This document shows, piece by piece, positions 53,201-64,000 of a stretch of DNA of 64,000 nucleotides. Under the pieces are notes generated by a model, which did no database searches, was not told the DNA's origin, and saw only the letters and a program-made list of their open reading frames with translations. The stretch is from Armillaria gallica (taxonomy: Eukaryota > Basidiomycota > Agaricomycetes > Agaricales > Physalacriaceae). The position numbers were made by a program, and so were the translations under genes. Position 1 is the first letter of the stretch, and every line of letters begins with the position of its first letter. The stretch covers positions 1,178,001 to 1,242,000 of the forward strand of contig JBANDB010000016.1 in assembly GCA_037576215.1 (NCBI GenBank). The letters run 5' to 3'.

Positions 53201-56200
53201 ATTATCCAGGCATATCAGAATCTATGGACATGGAAGTCAGTCCTTTCGGAATCCGTAGCATCAACATAGAGCCTGGATACTTTCGAACGAGGTTCATAGA
53301 CCCCAACAATCGGTCACCATACGTGAACCGAATTGAAGCCTACAAGCCTACGATTGGTGCCATGGATAATATCTTCACAGGTGCGATCGTTCCCTGCAGC
53401 ACATACCCTACGTTACTTATGATGGGACGCAGCCCTTGATGGAAATCAACGTGGAGACACTCACATGCTCGTCGAGATAATTGTGGATGTTGTTAAGGGA
53501 CAAGGTGTTGCTTCAGGGAAAATCATTCCCCGAAGTTTACAGATCGGCTCCGATTGCTACGATGCTGTTAAGCAGGAACTCACGGAGCGATTGCAGGTTT
53601 TAGAGTCGTGGAAGGACGTCATTATTAAAACCGACTTGCCCGTGTAAGTTCTACTGTGATATCCGGATGGGCCGTTTATAAGTGGCCATGCGCTTTAAAT
53701 TTGATATTTCAAAGTCACTTACTACTTACCGCGTACTGATACTACTACTTGGTGGAATATATTTCCCAGCAGTACGGTTGAAGTCATCAAATGGACTGCT
53801 TGCCATCGTTCTAAAAGATCGAGCAATGATCGGATGCCTCGGAACTGTTCAGTGTTTCTAAATGTTTCCCGCCCAAACGCCCTTCCTCCGTCGCTTGGCA
53901 AGCCGACTGCCACGTGCACGTAGTATCCAGGAACCCTAGGAGACGGAACAAGCGCATCTGGCCCACCTACAGAACCACATGCATGTGTGTGAAGAAATCT
54001 TAGTAGCCCTGTCAGGATTGCCGGCCTCTTCCGTTATTAAGCCAGGATGTAATAGATATATGCCGAGATGGTATCAACATCCCTGGTATCATATCAGACA
54101 TGCCTCTCTCGATCCTGATCTCTGGCGTCAATGGTTTCATTGCTACAAACCTAGCGCTCGCCTTCTTAGAAGCCGGATACCGCGTTCGTGGTACTGTACG
54201 CACGCAGGCCAAGGCGGATGCTTGGTTGGCGCTACCGTCTTTTGTCCCGTATGCTGCATCCGGGAAGCTGGAATGTGTACTAGTAGGCGACATCATCGTA
54301 GATGGGGCATTTGACAAGGCCCTCGAGGGTATGGACTACTTTATACATACCATCGCCCAGCTCCCTGACTGGCGGTCGGGGGTTACTCAGGTGCGCGACA
54401 AGTCCATAACGAGACCGGTGATAACTAATCAAGATATTCTTCTACATCGATAGGATTACGAGAAAAGCATCCTTCTCCCTAATATTAATGGCACAGTTAG
54501 TGCTCTTCGCTCAGCGGCAAAATATCCTCAATGTAAGAAGGTTGTCACTGTGAGGTGAGAGCGAAGCTTCCTATGCTCGCCATCCCAGCCTTCTCTGAAC
54601 GGATTTCTTTATAGTTCTATCGCCGCTGCAGTGGATTTCTCCGTACCAAATCACACCGAAATCGTAACCGGCGAGTCGTGGAACCCTTGCGACTACGAAT
54701 AGTCAGTGGTGAAAACTTCATCTTACTGAACAACTATTTTAAGTATTACAGTGGGAAGAATGCACCTCACCCTTTGTTGGCCTATAGTATGTCTTTCCTG
54801 ACTCCTTCGTTCTGCTCTATACGGACCTCGGGATATTTGTAGCCACTTCAAAGAAGCTGGCAGACGAAGCCGCTTGGAAATTCATGAAAGAGACCAACCC
54901 GCATTTTGCACTTGTCAATATGCTGCCTTGCTTCGTCTATGGTCCGGCACACGGCCATGATCCTTTCGGCATCAACAATAGTTCTAACCAATGTGCCGGG
55001 TTTCCTTCTTCCTCTCTTCCGACAGATTGACTGAAATCGAAGTAGGGCTAGCTGGAGTGCTTTTTCGCGCAGACTGGAACTTCCGCGCTACATCGGGAGG
55101 CCCAGTGAATTCTATACTTATTTTGCCTGATCTCCTCACCTAACTTCCTCTGCTAGGTCTTGGTCGACATGCGAGACCTGTGCACGGCTTTCGTATGTGC
55201 CATCGAAAAGGAGGGGGCTAACGGAAATCGATTTGCTCTGGTAAGTTAGTGTGGCAGAGACTCCCACATTCAACTTAAATATCACAGGGTCCGTCTGGTG
55301 TCTCTATATTCCCTTCGGACTTCGCATCGATCTTTGCTAAGGAGTTTCCTGAACGCGCGCACCTGTTGCCTCCTGTTCCAGCAGACCTGATTAACGCGCC
55401 CGTGTTTACAATCGACAGCAGCAAGACTGAAAGAGTACTCGATATGAAGTTCAGATCGCCGGAGGAGACAATAATCGATACTGCTAGGTGGATGATAGAA
55501 AATGGAGGAGAGGAAACTTGGCGTAACGTCGAAACCAGATATTAAACACGTATATATATTTGTACGCATGAATGTCAAACTATATAATTCACGACATCAA
55601 ATCCCTGTCCATAAGCTTCATCCCAGTCGAACAGGCTCTCGTGATTCTCCTTCCCGAAGGCGTCGATTAACTTTTGAAATTTTTCGGGTATTCCGTTAAT
55701 CACCGGTCTCGCCTCCTCTCGCGTCTTTCCGACAGCACCTTGTCCGTAAATCAAGCTCGAATCATTCGTCAAATAGGTGCCAATATGCCTAAACGTCAAA
55801 CTAATTCTCTCGCCTCCAAATGCAGTTTCAACGTCGCTCTTGGTCTTCACAGGACGATTGTCACGATGAATCCCATGCAGCCACTCGCGATTTGTATCAA
55901 GTCCCATAACAAACATAGAATTATGCGGAAGGGGAATACGCTGTGCATATTTTGTAGGCGAGAGATCCTTTTTCCTGCGTAGGAACATCACTCGCTGGGC
56001 ACCGACGCTGACGTTCACGATGTTTGAGCCCCGAACTACGTCAATCGTTTTATCAGAGTGCTCGGAAATGTAATCGTTCCCGCTACGATAGTGCTGTATC
56101 AAAACGTGGTTGACCGGGTGATTCACTACCTTTGAGACTGCTTGGGCGATGAGCGAAACGGTAGGAGTGAATGGATGTAGAGATGGTGATTCGTCGGCAG

Positions 56201-59200
56201 GGTGCCGATAGAGGGGGATGCTGATGACAATTTCAGCTAGAGCATCATCGCGTAGAGATATGTTCTGACAAACCTTCCGTCATCTTCAATAACTCCTTCT
56301 ACAGCCACAAGTCGTGGAACTTCGCCACCTGCTCATGACCTCCTTAGCGTGTCAATGTCAATTCAACTTTTATACTGACTGACCTCGGTGGAACATCGTA
56401 TGCCAATGCACTTCACGCTTCAAATTCTCGAAAGCAGTGTCAACCAAATCGTCTGCAAGCAAATTCTCGACGATGTAAGTGTCTCCAGAGCCGATTTTGT
56501 CTCCGACGCCCAAGATAGGACTTGGAGACTTGGATCCTCGAGGAATTCCAGCTGTACGGGGCTTCGACGCGTTTAGTGTAGTATTCTGCATATTCACAAG
56601 AAAGTAGTTAGGAAAAAGGGACAACATCAAATCGGAGTCATAAGCGACACGCCCGGCGTAACCGGCCCGGGACCGATGGTCTAATTTTATCGTGTGCGAA
56701 TCGATTGTTAGGCGTTAGGATGAGTATATGAAATAGGTCCAGTTCGGGGTCGGCTGTTAGGCGTTAGGTGAACTTACGGTCGTAATAGTACAGTATTTCT
56801 ACTTTCCGCAGACGAAGATTTCCGCCTGCAGAGTCATTGGTCATTGATAAAGGTTTGGAGTCGAAAGATAAGCTTAGGTCGAACGGAAATTAATCCTCTT
56901 AAGTGACCCTATATGCATAGCCACAGCCGTAGTAAGTTCTTAAAATTGGACTTTGAAGTTTGTTGGGACAAGATAGTAAATTACCAGGGCGGGTTTCTGT
57001 ACATGGTGTCGATCCAAAGAACGTACAGTACAGTTATACGGTGAGGCCCATGCTACTTTCTTGTGCTTTGTCCTTGGGGGGGAGTTAGCTCCAATAAAGC
57101 GCACGAATCACGACGATTGACATTCATTTGACCCATTTCACAATCATTGTTGAATACCTCCTTCGGTATCGCGACTGTTGCTCCCTCTCCTTCTGTTCGT
57201 TGTGTGTCTTCAAGTTGTGTTGATTGGGAACTGGTATCCCGTAAAGATACTTGTCGGGATGCTCATATCGGTTGAAGAAGTATAAGTATCCCGTCCACCC
57301 ATAATCCGCATTCTCGAATTCAGCACCATAATGACGGTGTTGGCATACAGCTTGGGTATGAGTAGGGCGGGTGTCGTAAAGAAAGTCTGACGAGGGAAGG
57401 CAGCAAAGATGACAAAGCTAAGCAGAGCGACAGTAGCTGAACGTATGTGGCGTTAATCCTGCGACGACGGCAGATGGTGGAATAAATACCTGTCGCAGAT
57501 CCCGTCTCAATAATGAGACGAATTAACTTTGTGACCAGCATTTGAGTGCTACGGAAACTGGTACTGCTACGGATAAGCTACGAAATTGTATCAACATCAA
57601 CGAAGATAACCGGAAGAAAGAGAGAGAGGAGTCACATAGCAAGTCATACAGATAGCGATGATAATATCACACATGGCAGAGGCACCGCACCAGGTCTACG
57701 CACGGGTCAGCGCAAATACACAATATGCTAGTCAGCAACGTACCCCGACGGCGATGGACATCTTCTGGCTATTGAGTTTAGTGACGTCGCCTGCTTGGAA
57801 AGCGTAGACACCTGTGATTATAGCTCCCACAAAACTGGTCAACGATAGCTGTAAATAGATGAGCTAGACCGCCATGGAGCAGGAGCATGACAACGAACAC
57901 AAATGACGAGTATAGGGACAATTTGAGACTTCGACAATATGAAAATTCGGTAGGCATAGAAAACCTGTCCGACACCAGCAACTGTTACTGATAAGTAACA
58001 TAAAACGAATGGAAAATGCTGCGCGTACTAGCACCGCTGATGACGGGGACAGTGAGCCAATTGAAATGTATCTCAGTGAGGACCTCGACATCCCCGAAGT
58101 GATATCCGTAGACTGCAAAGACATCGTGCGTGACGAAGATCGTTTGAACGAACTCGACAATGTAGATGCCATAGACGAGGTATTTCGTGAACTTTGTGTC
58201 ATTTGGAAATGCCAGATAGTATAGATCTAACGAGAAGGGATCCGACAAGGATCCGAAGGGATTAGAAACAACATAAATGGAGAATGAGCCACGCACAAAG
58301 CTGCACTGAGAGGGTCCCGAAGAGTCCCCAGTGCAAAAGAGAGGCGATGATCTGAATTGCCATGTTAGGGAATGAATGACCTAAACCCAAAAAAAACCAA
58401 CCACCGGTCCTGATCTGAAACAAGTTGGTTCAGTACATATTGCTTCTCGAATCCATGACGGCAACGTACACTTTCGCTATGGGATAACCTGAGGGTACGG
58501 GCAACATGTTGTGTCTGGGGCTGTTTTACCGGTCAGCAGCCCGTACATATATACTAAACAACCATGTGAGAGAAAGAAGGACTCAAATGCCTAAGGTTAG
58601 TCAGCACTGCACCACGGCAACTGAGCTAAACAACGGTGTCAACCATGTTCATCCGTGGTTAACGCATTAATCCATCAAATTAACTTTTACGATAATCTCG
58701 TACCACAGTTCGGAAGAACCCTTCGTATGAAGTGAAAGCAGAAGATTTACTGGCTCATTGATATCAAGTTGAATTTGAAACCGCCTCTAAAATAAACTGT
58801 CAGCAGGAACAGGAGCACTTCTCACTCCTGGCAGGCCCGGGTGATTGACAAGTGACTGATTCGCATCCCTTCTCAAGGACATCTGATCAGAAAAAAAACC
58901 ACCACCACCACCACCACCGCACCGATAAAAATACGAACCAGACGACTGGAATACAGATGAAATTTCGGCAGTCTTTTGACCACAGCAAGATACGCACAGC
59001 CGAGGCCAGCGCATTTTAGCTGGTAAAAAACGAAGCCTTAAATGGTTTTGATTTAGTAATGCTTTTCTCGGTCCTGAAAACGCCATCAGTAAAACGGTAT
59101 GAAAAATTTGTCTCCCTATAGAACAAAGGACTTAAGGTACCTTTTCGTTTTACGGCGAGCAAAACAAGGCCGTAAAAACTGACGCTGAAATTGAAACCGT

Positions 59201-60424
59201 TTAAGGTCCCGTTTTAGGCTAGTAAAAACGCACCAGCCTCTGTAGTGACGTCGGCTTTACCATTGGAGGGAAACAGAACTCGTGAGTCGTTTCACTTTGG
59301 TCAAATCCTGGGTCAAAACGTCATCTATAATCCACCCATTTTCGCCGCTTTTTGCCTCACCAAACATAGCTGTTTATCAGGAGTGCTGGGTTCTCCCGTC
59401 AGATCGTGTAAATCTTCCTGATGTTCCACGGCGTCTGATGGTTTTTCCGGTTTCAAAGAAATCCCGTAACTAGAATACGGATAGAAATCTCTGTATCCAT
59501 CTTGGCTCTATGTCTTTTAAGTATACCTCAGATAATCGTACTCGGGGGTGATCAAGGAGACGTACGACTGGACCACACCTCGAGGGCTCGTTGGATCGAT
59601 GCAAATGCAACCATGAGAAAACAATATGCCATGTACTGAAATGGATACCCATATTTGTCGACAGGGACGGCAACATGGGGTCTACAGTGCCATAATGATC
59701 ATATCTTGACCACCCCTGGGGATCGACCGATCATCACGATTCATCAGCCGACTAGATCTTACTCTCACCGGGCTCCCAAGACTCACCGTGACAGATTGTT
59801 TCACTTCAACAGTCATTGACTTCCATACCGGCGATATGTCTTGCCATTCGAGGCTACGGAGCCTTCGCAGGATGCAAATGTTGGACCTCGAGGGCGAAAA
59901 CAGCGCGGATCTGTATGGTCAATATGTTACTACAGCGATAGACCTGATCGTTTTGAGGTGGAACATTGGGGCTTCAGATGATAAAGCTAAAAGAAATATC
60001 GTGTAAAGGGCAGATACACGAGCATAGAGCTTCAACAACGTACGCCAAAATATACACAGCGAGGCATCGTGACTTTAGCTCCACCGAACCTAATCCAATG
60101 CACATCCGTACACCTGGTTGGCTGTATTCTTCCAGTGTTGCGCATACTCGACCTCGAGACAGTGAAGTCGTTCGCCAACGATAACGAGGCCATGCAAAGG
60201 ATCTCCGAAAGGATCTTCTGCATGGTCCACGAAGTCGGTCAAGATACCGGAGACAATGTTCTTATTGTTTCTTCCATCGCCAACGCAAGAAAGCGCGATG
60301 GCAAGTGTTGTATCAGGAGACAGCGCACCAGTCTGTCTTAGGGACTCGGTCTCTATAAGTTGAGAGACAACCAGCGGTATCGACATGTATCGAGGTCTTC
60401 TGAAAGCTAGAACAAATATTAATA

Positions 60425-60455
<31 letters not shown>

Positions 60456-63400
60456 GGAAGAAAGTACCTTACTGGGTCTTATTCGCTTCGCTTTGCTCTT
60501 TGACCTTTATGTTTAGTAACACGAACGCGAGCAGACCAAAGTCTGCATTTTCCTTGATTCTCTCATAGAAACTGTCAGAATTCCACGCATCTGTGAAAAA
60601 AAGTAGGGAGATTGGCTGGCAAAAGTTGTACAGCTGGAGGTCACAGGCGCCTGCGTTCATTATTGACGCATTGTGGGTAACAGCACCCAGGGCGCGAGCG
60701 TGAAGGACGATATCGGTATGTGTCATTGCCTTATGAAATCCGTGTGAATCCACTACGGAAGAATGACATGCTACTTACCCGAATGGATCCCCAACAAACT
60801 ACAACCTACCGGTAGTAGCATTTTGTGAGTAACAGTGACCGCTTGGGCAGTGAGAATTTTGTGGGGAGCTAGCATCACACCTCTGACGCGATAATGACTA
60901 CCTTTGAGACTGCTTGGGCGATGAGCGAAACGGTCGGTGTGAATGGAGAGGAAGTGATTCGCCGGCAGGGTGGCGATGGAGTGGGATGCTGATGACAATT
61001 TCAGTTAGGACATCATCGCGTAGAGACATGCTCTGACAAACCTTCCGTCGTTTTCAATAACTCCTTCTACAGCCACAAGTCGTGGAACTTCGCCACCTAC
61101 TCATGACCTCCTTAGCGTGTCAATGTCAATTCAACTTTATAATGACTGACCTCTGTGGAACATCGTATGCCAATGCACTTCACGCTTCAAATTCTCGAAA
61201 GCAGTGTCAACGAAATCGTCTGCAAGCAAATTCTCGACGATGTAAGTGTCTCCAGAGCCGATTTTGTCTCCGACGCCCAAGATAGGACTTGGAGACTCAG
61301 ATCCTCGAGGAATCCCAGCTGTACGGGGCTTCGACGCGTTTAGTGTAGTAGTCTGCATATTCACAAGAAAGTAGTTAGGAAGAAGGGACAACATCAAATC
61401 GGAGCAAGCGCCCGGCAAACCGGCCCGGGACATATGGTCTAATTTCATCGCGTATGAAGTGCGTATCAACGTCTGGACAGCTACTATATGATATTACTCC
61501 TCCGAATCCTTAGCGTACAGGAACATCCCGCCTCCGAAATAACTGGCGCTCCCACATTGAGCATCGTTGCCAGTATAGTCACTATAACCCTCTATACTGA
61601 CCTGCAGCAAGTCAGTACATCCCGACAGATGAAACTCGGAAACTAGTTCTTTCTTCTTCGACCGATTCTGCCCCTGCTCTCCCTCTGAGGCTGTATCCGA
61701 ATCGTTCCCGCTCCCATATCCTCTTGGATTTCGTTGATATAAACGTTCGTTCCGACTTGCCTGCCCGTCACACTTGACAATGGTCGACATTACACCGCTG
61801 TCGTCTCCGAAGACCGTCTCCATGAGAAGAATGGGCAACAAGGACACTTTGAATGTCTGGGAAAGTTTCTCGTAAACCACAGCATCCACTCCCTTGAGAT
61901 ATTCTGGTCGAATGCTAGCTTGTCTATACAGATGTCGGAGAGGGATCGAAACTTCGTCCGTTCCCCTTTTATGAACCTCTGATATAGCATCCGACAGCTC
62001 GGTCAGGGCAGAATGGTCGAATATTCCCGGAACTTGAGCTTCAGCCCCAGGCTTGAGATGCTCAGCGAAAAGTTTTGAATCTCGTACGCGGTGGCCGTAA
62101 TAATCGGGAGCCTCGCCTTTATTTTGAATGAATGCATCGTACTGCAGCGCCAAACGAGTGCCCTCAGTAACGGTATCGACCCTGTGTTCGACGTCTGTAT
62201 AGAAGGCGACCGCTTGTAACGAAACGGACGTGGTCGTCCTCGTCTGCGGGTCCTTTTCAAAGACCGGATGCAAGTCGAAATATGCTTCGGTGCCATTGTG
62301 ACGCAGATGGAGTCCTCCGCCCTCCCAGGATGTATTGAGAGCGATTAACACCGTGCCGTGATGATTATCTCGATGTGTAGAATCGCGGTGCCAGTCAAAA
62401 TGTCCTCCCTTCTCATATATTGCGAGCTTGTACAGCGCGATTTTGAGACATTTCCCGACGAACAATGTCGAACACAGGGTCCGTATAATCTTCTTCGTGA
62501 GGTTCTCCCCGAAAGGTTCCCGAACTTCCACGTTATGAGCCGTTATTTCACGTCCGTTGCGATAATTCGTATCATACACCGTTTGGTCACCTAGGGGTAG
62601 GACGAGCAAATGTTGAGCGAAGAGTGGCGTAAAGTATGGATGAAGGGCCTACCTTTCCCGAAGGATGAAGGCTGTGATGCTTCGAGGATAGCTTCTACAT
62701 CAGGTGCAGTAAGCGAACCAAACCTGACAATGTAGGTCTCAGGGTCTTCGAGATTAAAGTCTGTCGCTGATGGTCCCAGAGTGAATGAAACGAAAGGATA
62801 GCTCTGTATTTTGTCGAGAGCACGGGTGATGGGCGTTTGCTCCACGATGGGTATTCTTGCGAGTTCATCGTTGTCTGGAGGAAAACTTCGAAGCCTACGG
62901 TGATATTCTTTTCCAAGTCGATCATAGTCCTCGCGCATCTTGGCTAGAGTGACTGCCTGATGTTCGGAGTGGGCTGCCATGATGGTGGCAGACTGCACAC
63001 AGTGGCATTCGGCAACATCCACCGATTCATTGTTCAATATAGGAGCCCTTGACTACGTACGTTCAGCTCGGGAAAATCGCCAAGAACTTTTTGGACGATC
63101 AAGAAAGGCACGAATCGGTAATAGGGGCTTATATAAAAAGCAGAGGTTGGTGTGCACGAATCGCTACAAGCGACACCAGTCAGAATCCAAACCAAAATAG
63201 AGTCTCACGCCGAAAGATCGTAGGGCTTTAGGGCCGGTGGTTCAATACCTCACGGCGGCGTTAGCGCTCTCTCTTGAACGGTCGGCGATATTTTCCAAAT
63301 GTATTCAGCACGGACAGACATTACGAAGGTTCTCGAACGGTTGCCTAAAAATTCCAAATAGTTAGATACAGTGATTAGAGGTAGGGTATGATAAAATAGC

Positions 63401-64000
63401 TCTAACAATACATATTCAAACAATATTATGCTCTACACTTTCTCCACCGCTGCCTGTGTTCGCCTTGACTCGGCCAGAGGCTTTCTTCGCATGAACCACT
63501 GGAACAGTGGGATCGTCATCATGGAAATCGCCACCCATGCTAGCAGGATACCAAAATGCAGACCAACTAAATGATCTGGTGAGTATCGTGTATCGAGTAT
63601 ACGTGAAGAATGGGTGCTCACGTTCGTTCTTCGTCCCGAAGATGATAGTTCTTATAGCGCCGGAGATATTGTAAAAGGGAAACGCGTATCCGTAACGATA
63701 TATATGCGGGAGGACATCGATGGGCATAAAACACACCGCGACATTGACTGGGACCAGCATTCATAAGATTGAGATGCAGAATAATGACGCGCGCTGCTCA
63801 CCGATAATCCAGAATATCATGAAGAACGGGACGAATCTCAATGTCATGAGTGTTACCATCGCCTCGAGTGCCAGTCCCACAGCCAACATGCCAATGTAAT
63901 TGGCCATCCAGAAAACGACGAATCCGGAGCGTCCCAATCTGTATCGGAAGAGTTTAGGGAAAGAAACGACAAGGATAAAGGAAGTGGTGACTCACACTCG

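Overview
The window looks like nuclear DNA of an Agaricomycete (mushroom-forming basidiomycete). The grounds are gene families typical of that group (a lineage-specific F-box family, DUF6534 membrane proteins, class-E P450s), genes cut by many 47-66 nt GT-AG introns with some very small exons, and no bacterial-type operons. All exon joins were read by eye from splice sites and protein similarity; no search was run.

Region by region. 1-3.4 kb: a possible membrane-protein exon at the edge, an unrecognised multi-exon gene and a small coiled-coil ORF. 4.4-6.5 kb: a 13-exon cytochrome P450 with a frameshift just after its membrane anchor. 7.3-21.1 kb: a minus-strand array of five F-box genes, mixed with an intact P450 (17.3-19.6 kb) and broken pieces of a P450, a TauD-type dioxygenase and a tRNA adenosine deaminase (tad2). 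22.2-25 kb: intact TauD/XanA-like dioxygenase and MAF1, a repressor of RNA polymerase III. 26.2-30.1 kb: two tandem plus-strand F-box genes. 30.7-34.6 kb: an intact polytopic membrane protein and its decayed duplicate, which carries two solo LTRs. 35.2-40.1 kb: a second tad2 relic and two convergent decayed F-box genes. 40.7-49.2 kb: three F-box genes of other types. 49.9-58.4 kb: two DUF6534 membrane proteins, an SDR, an extended SDR (epimerase/DFR-like) and an AlkB-like dioxygenase. 60-63 kb: a 5'-truncated dph5 copy joined to a broken duplicate of the AlkB-like gene, then an intact Fe(II)/2OG oxygenase. 63.4-64 kb: the 3' part of a DUF3533/SNG1-type gene.

The main theme is duplication and decay. 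Nine copies of one F-box family are present; three (9.3, 13.8 and 28.9 kb) read intact and six carry frameshifts, deletions or stops. Several decayed copies sit inside larger duplicated blocks: 9.3-11.5 kb matches 15.6-17.7 kb, 20.4-21.2 matches 39.2-40.2, 26.0-27.4 matches 28.8-30.1, 30.2-31.3 matches 33.0-34.6, and 56.2-56.7 matches 60.9-61.4. F-box proteins are normally substrate receptors of SCF ubiquitin ligases, so the array may encode fast-evolving receptors. The P450s, TauD-type enzyme, SDR and reductase are oxidative enzymes, but nothing here proves they share a pathway. Because many lesions are single-base indels, often in homopolymers, some may be assembly errors; premature stops, large deletions, lost splice sites and the LTR insertions are better evidence of real decay.
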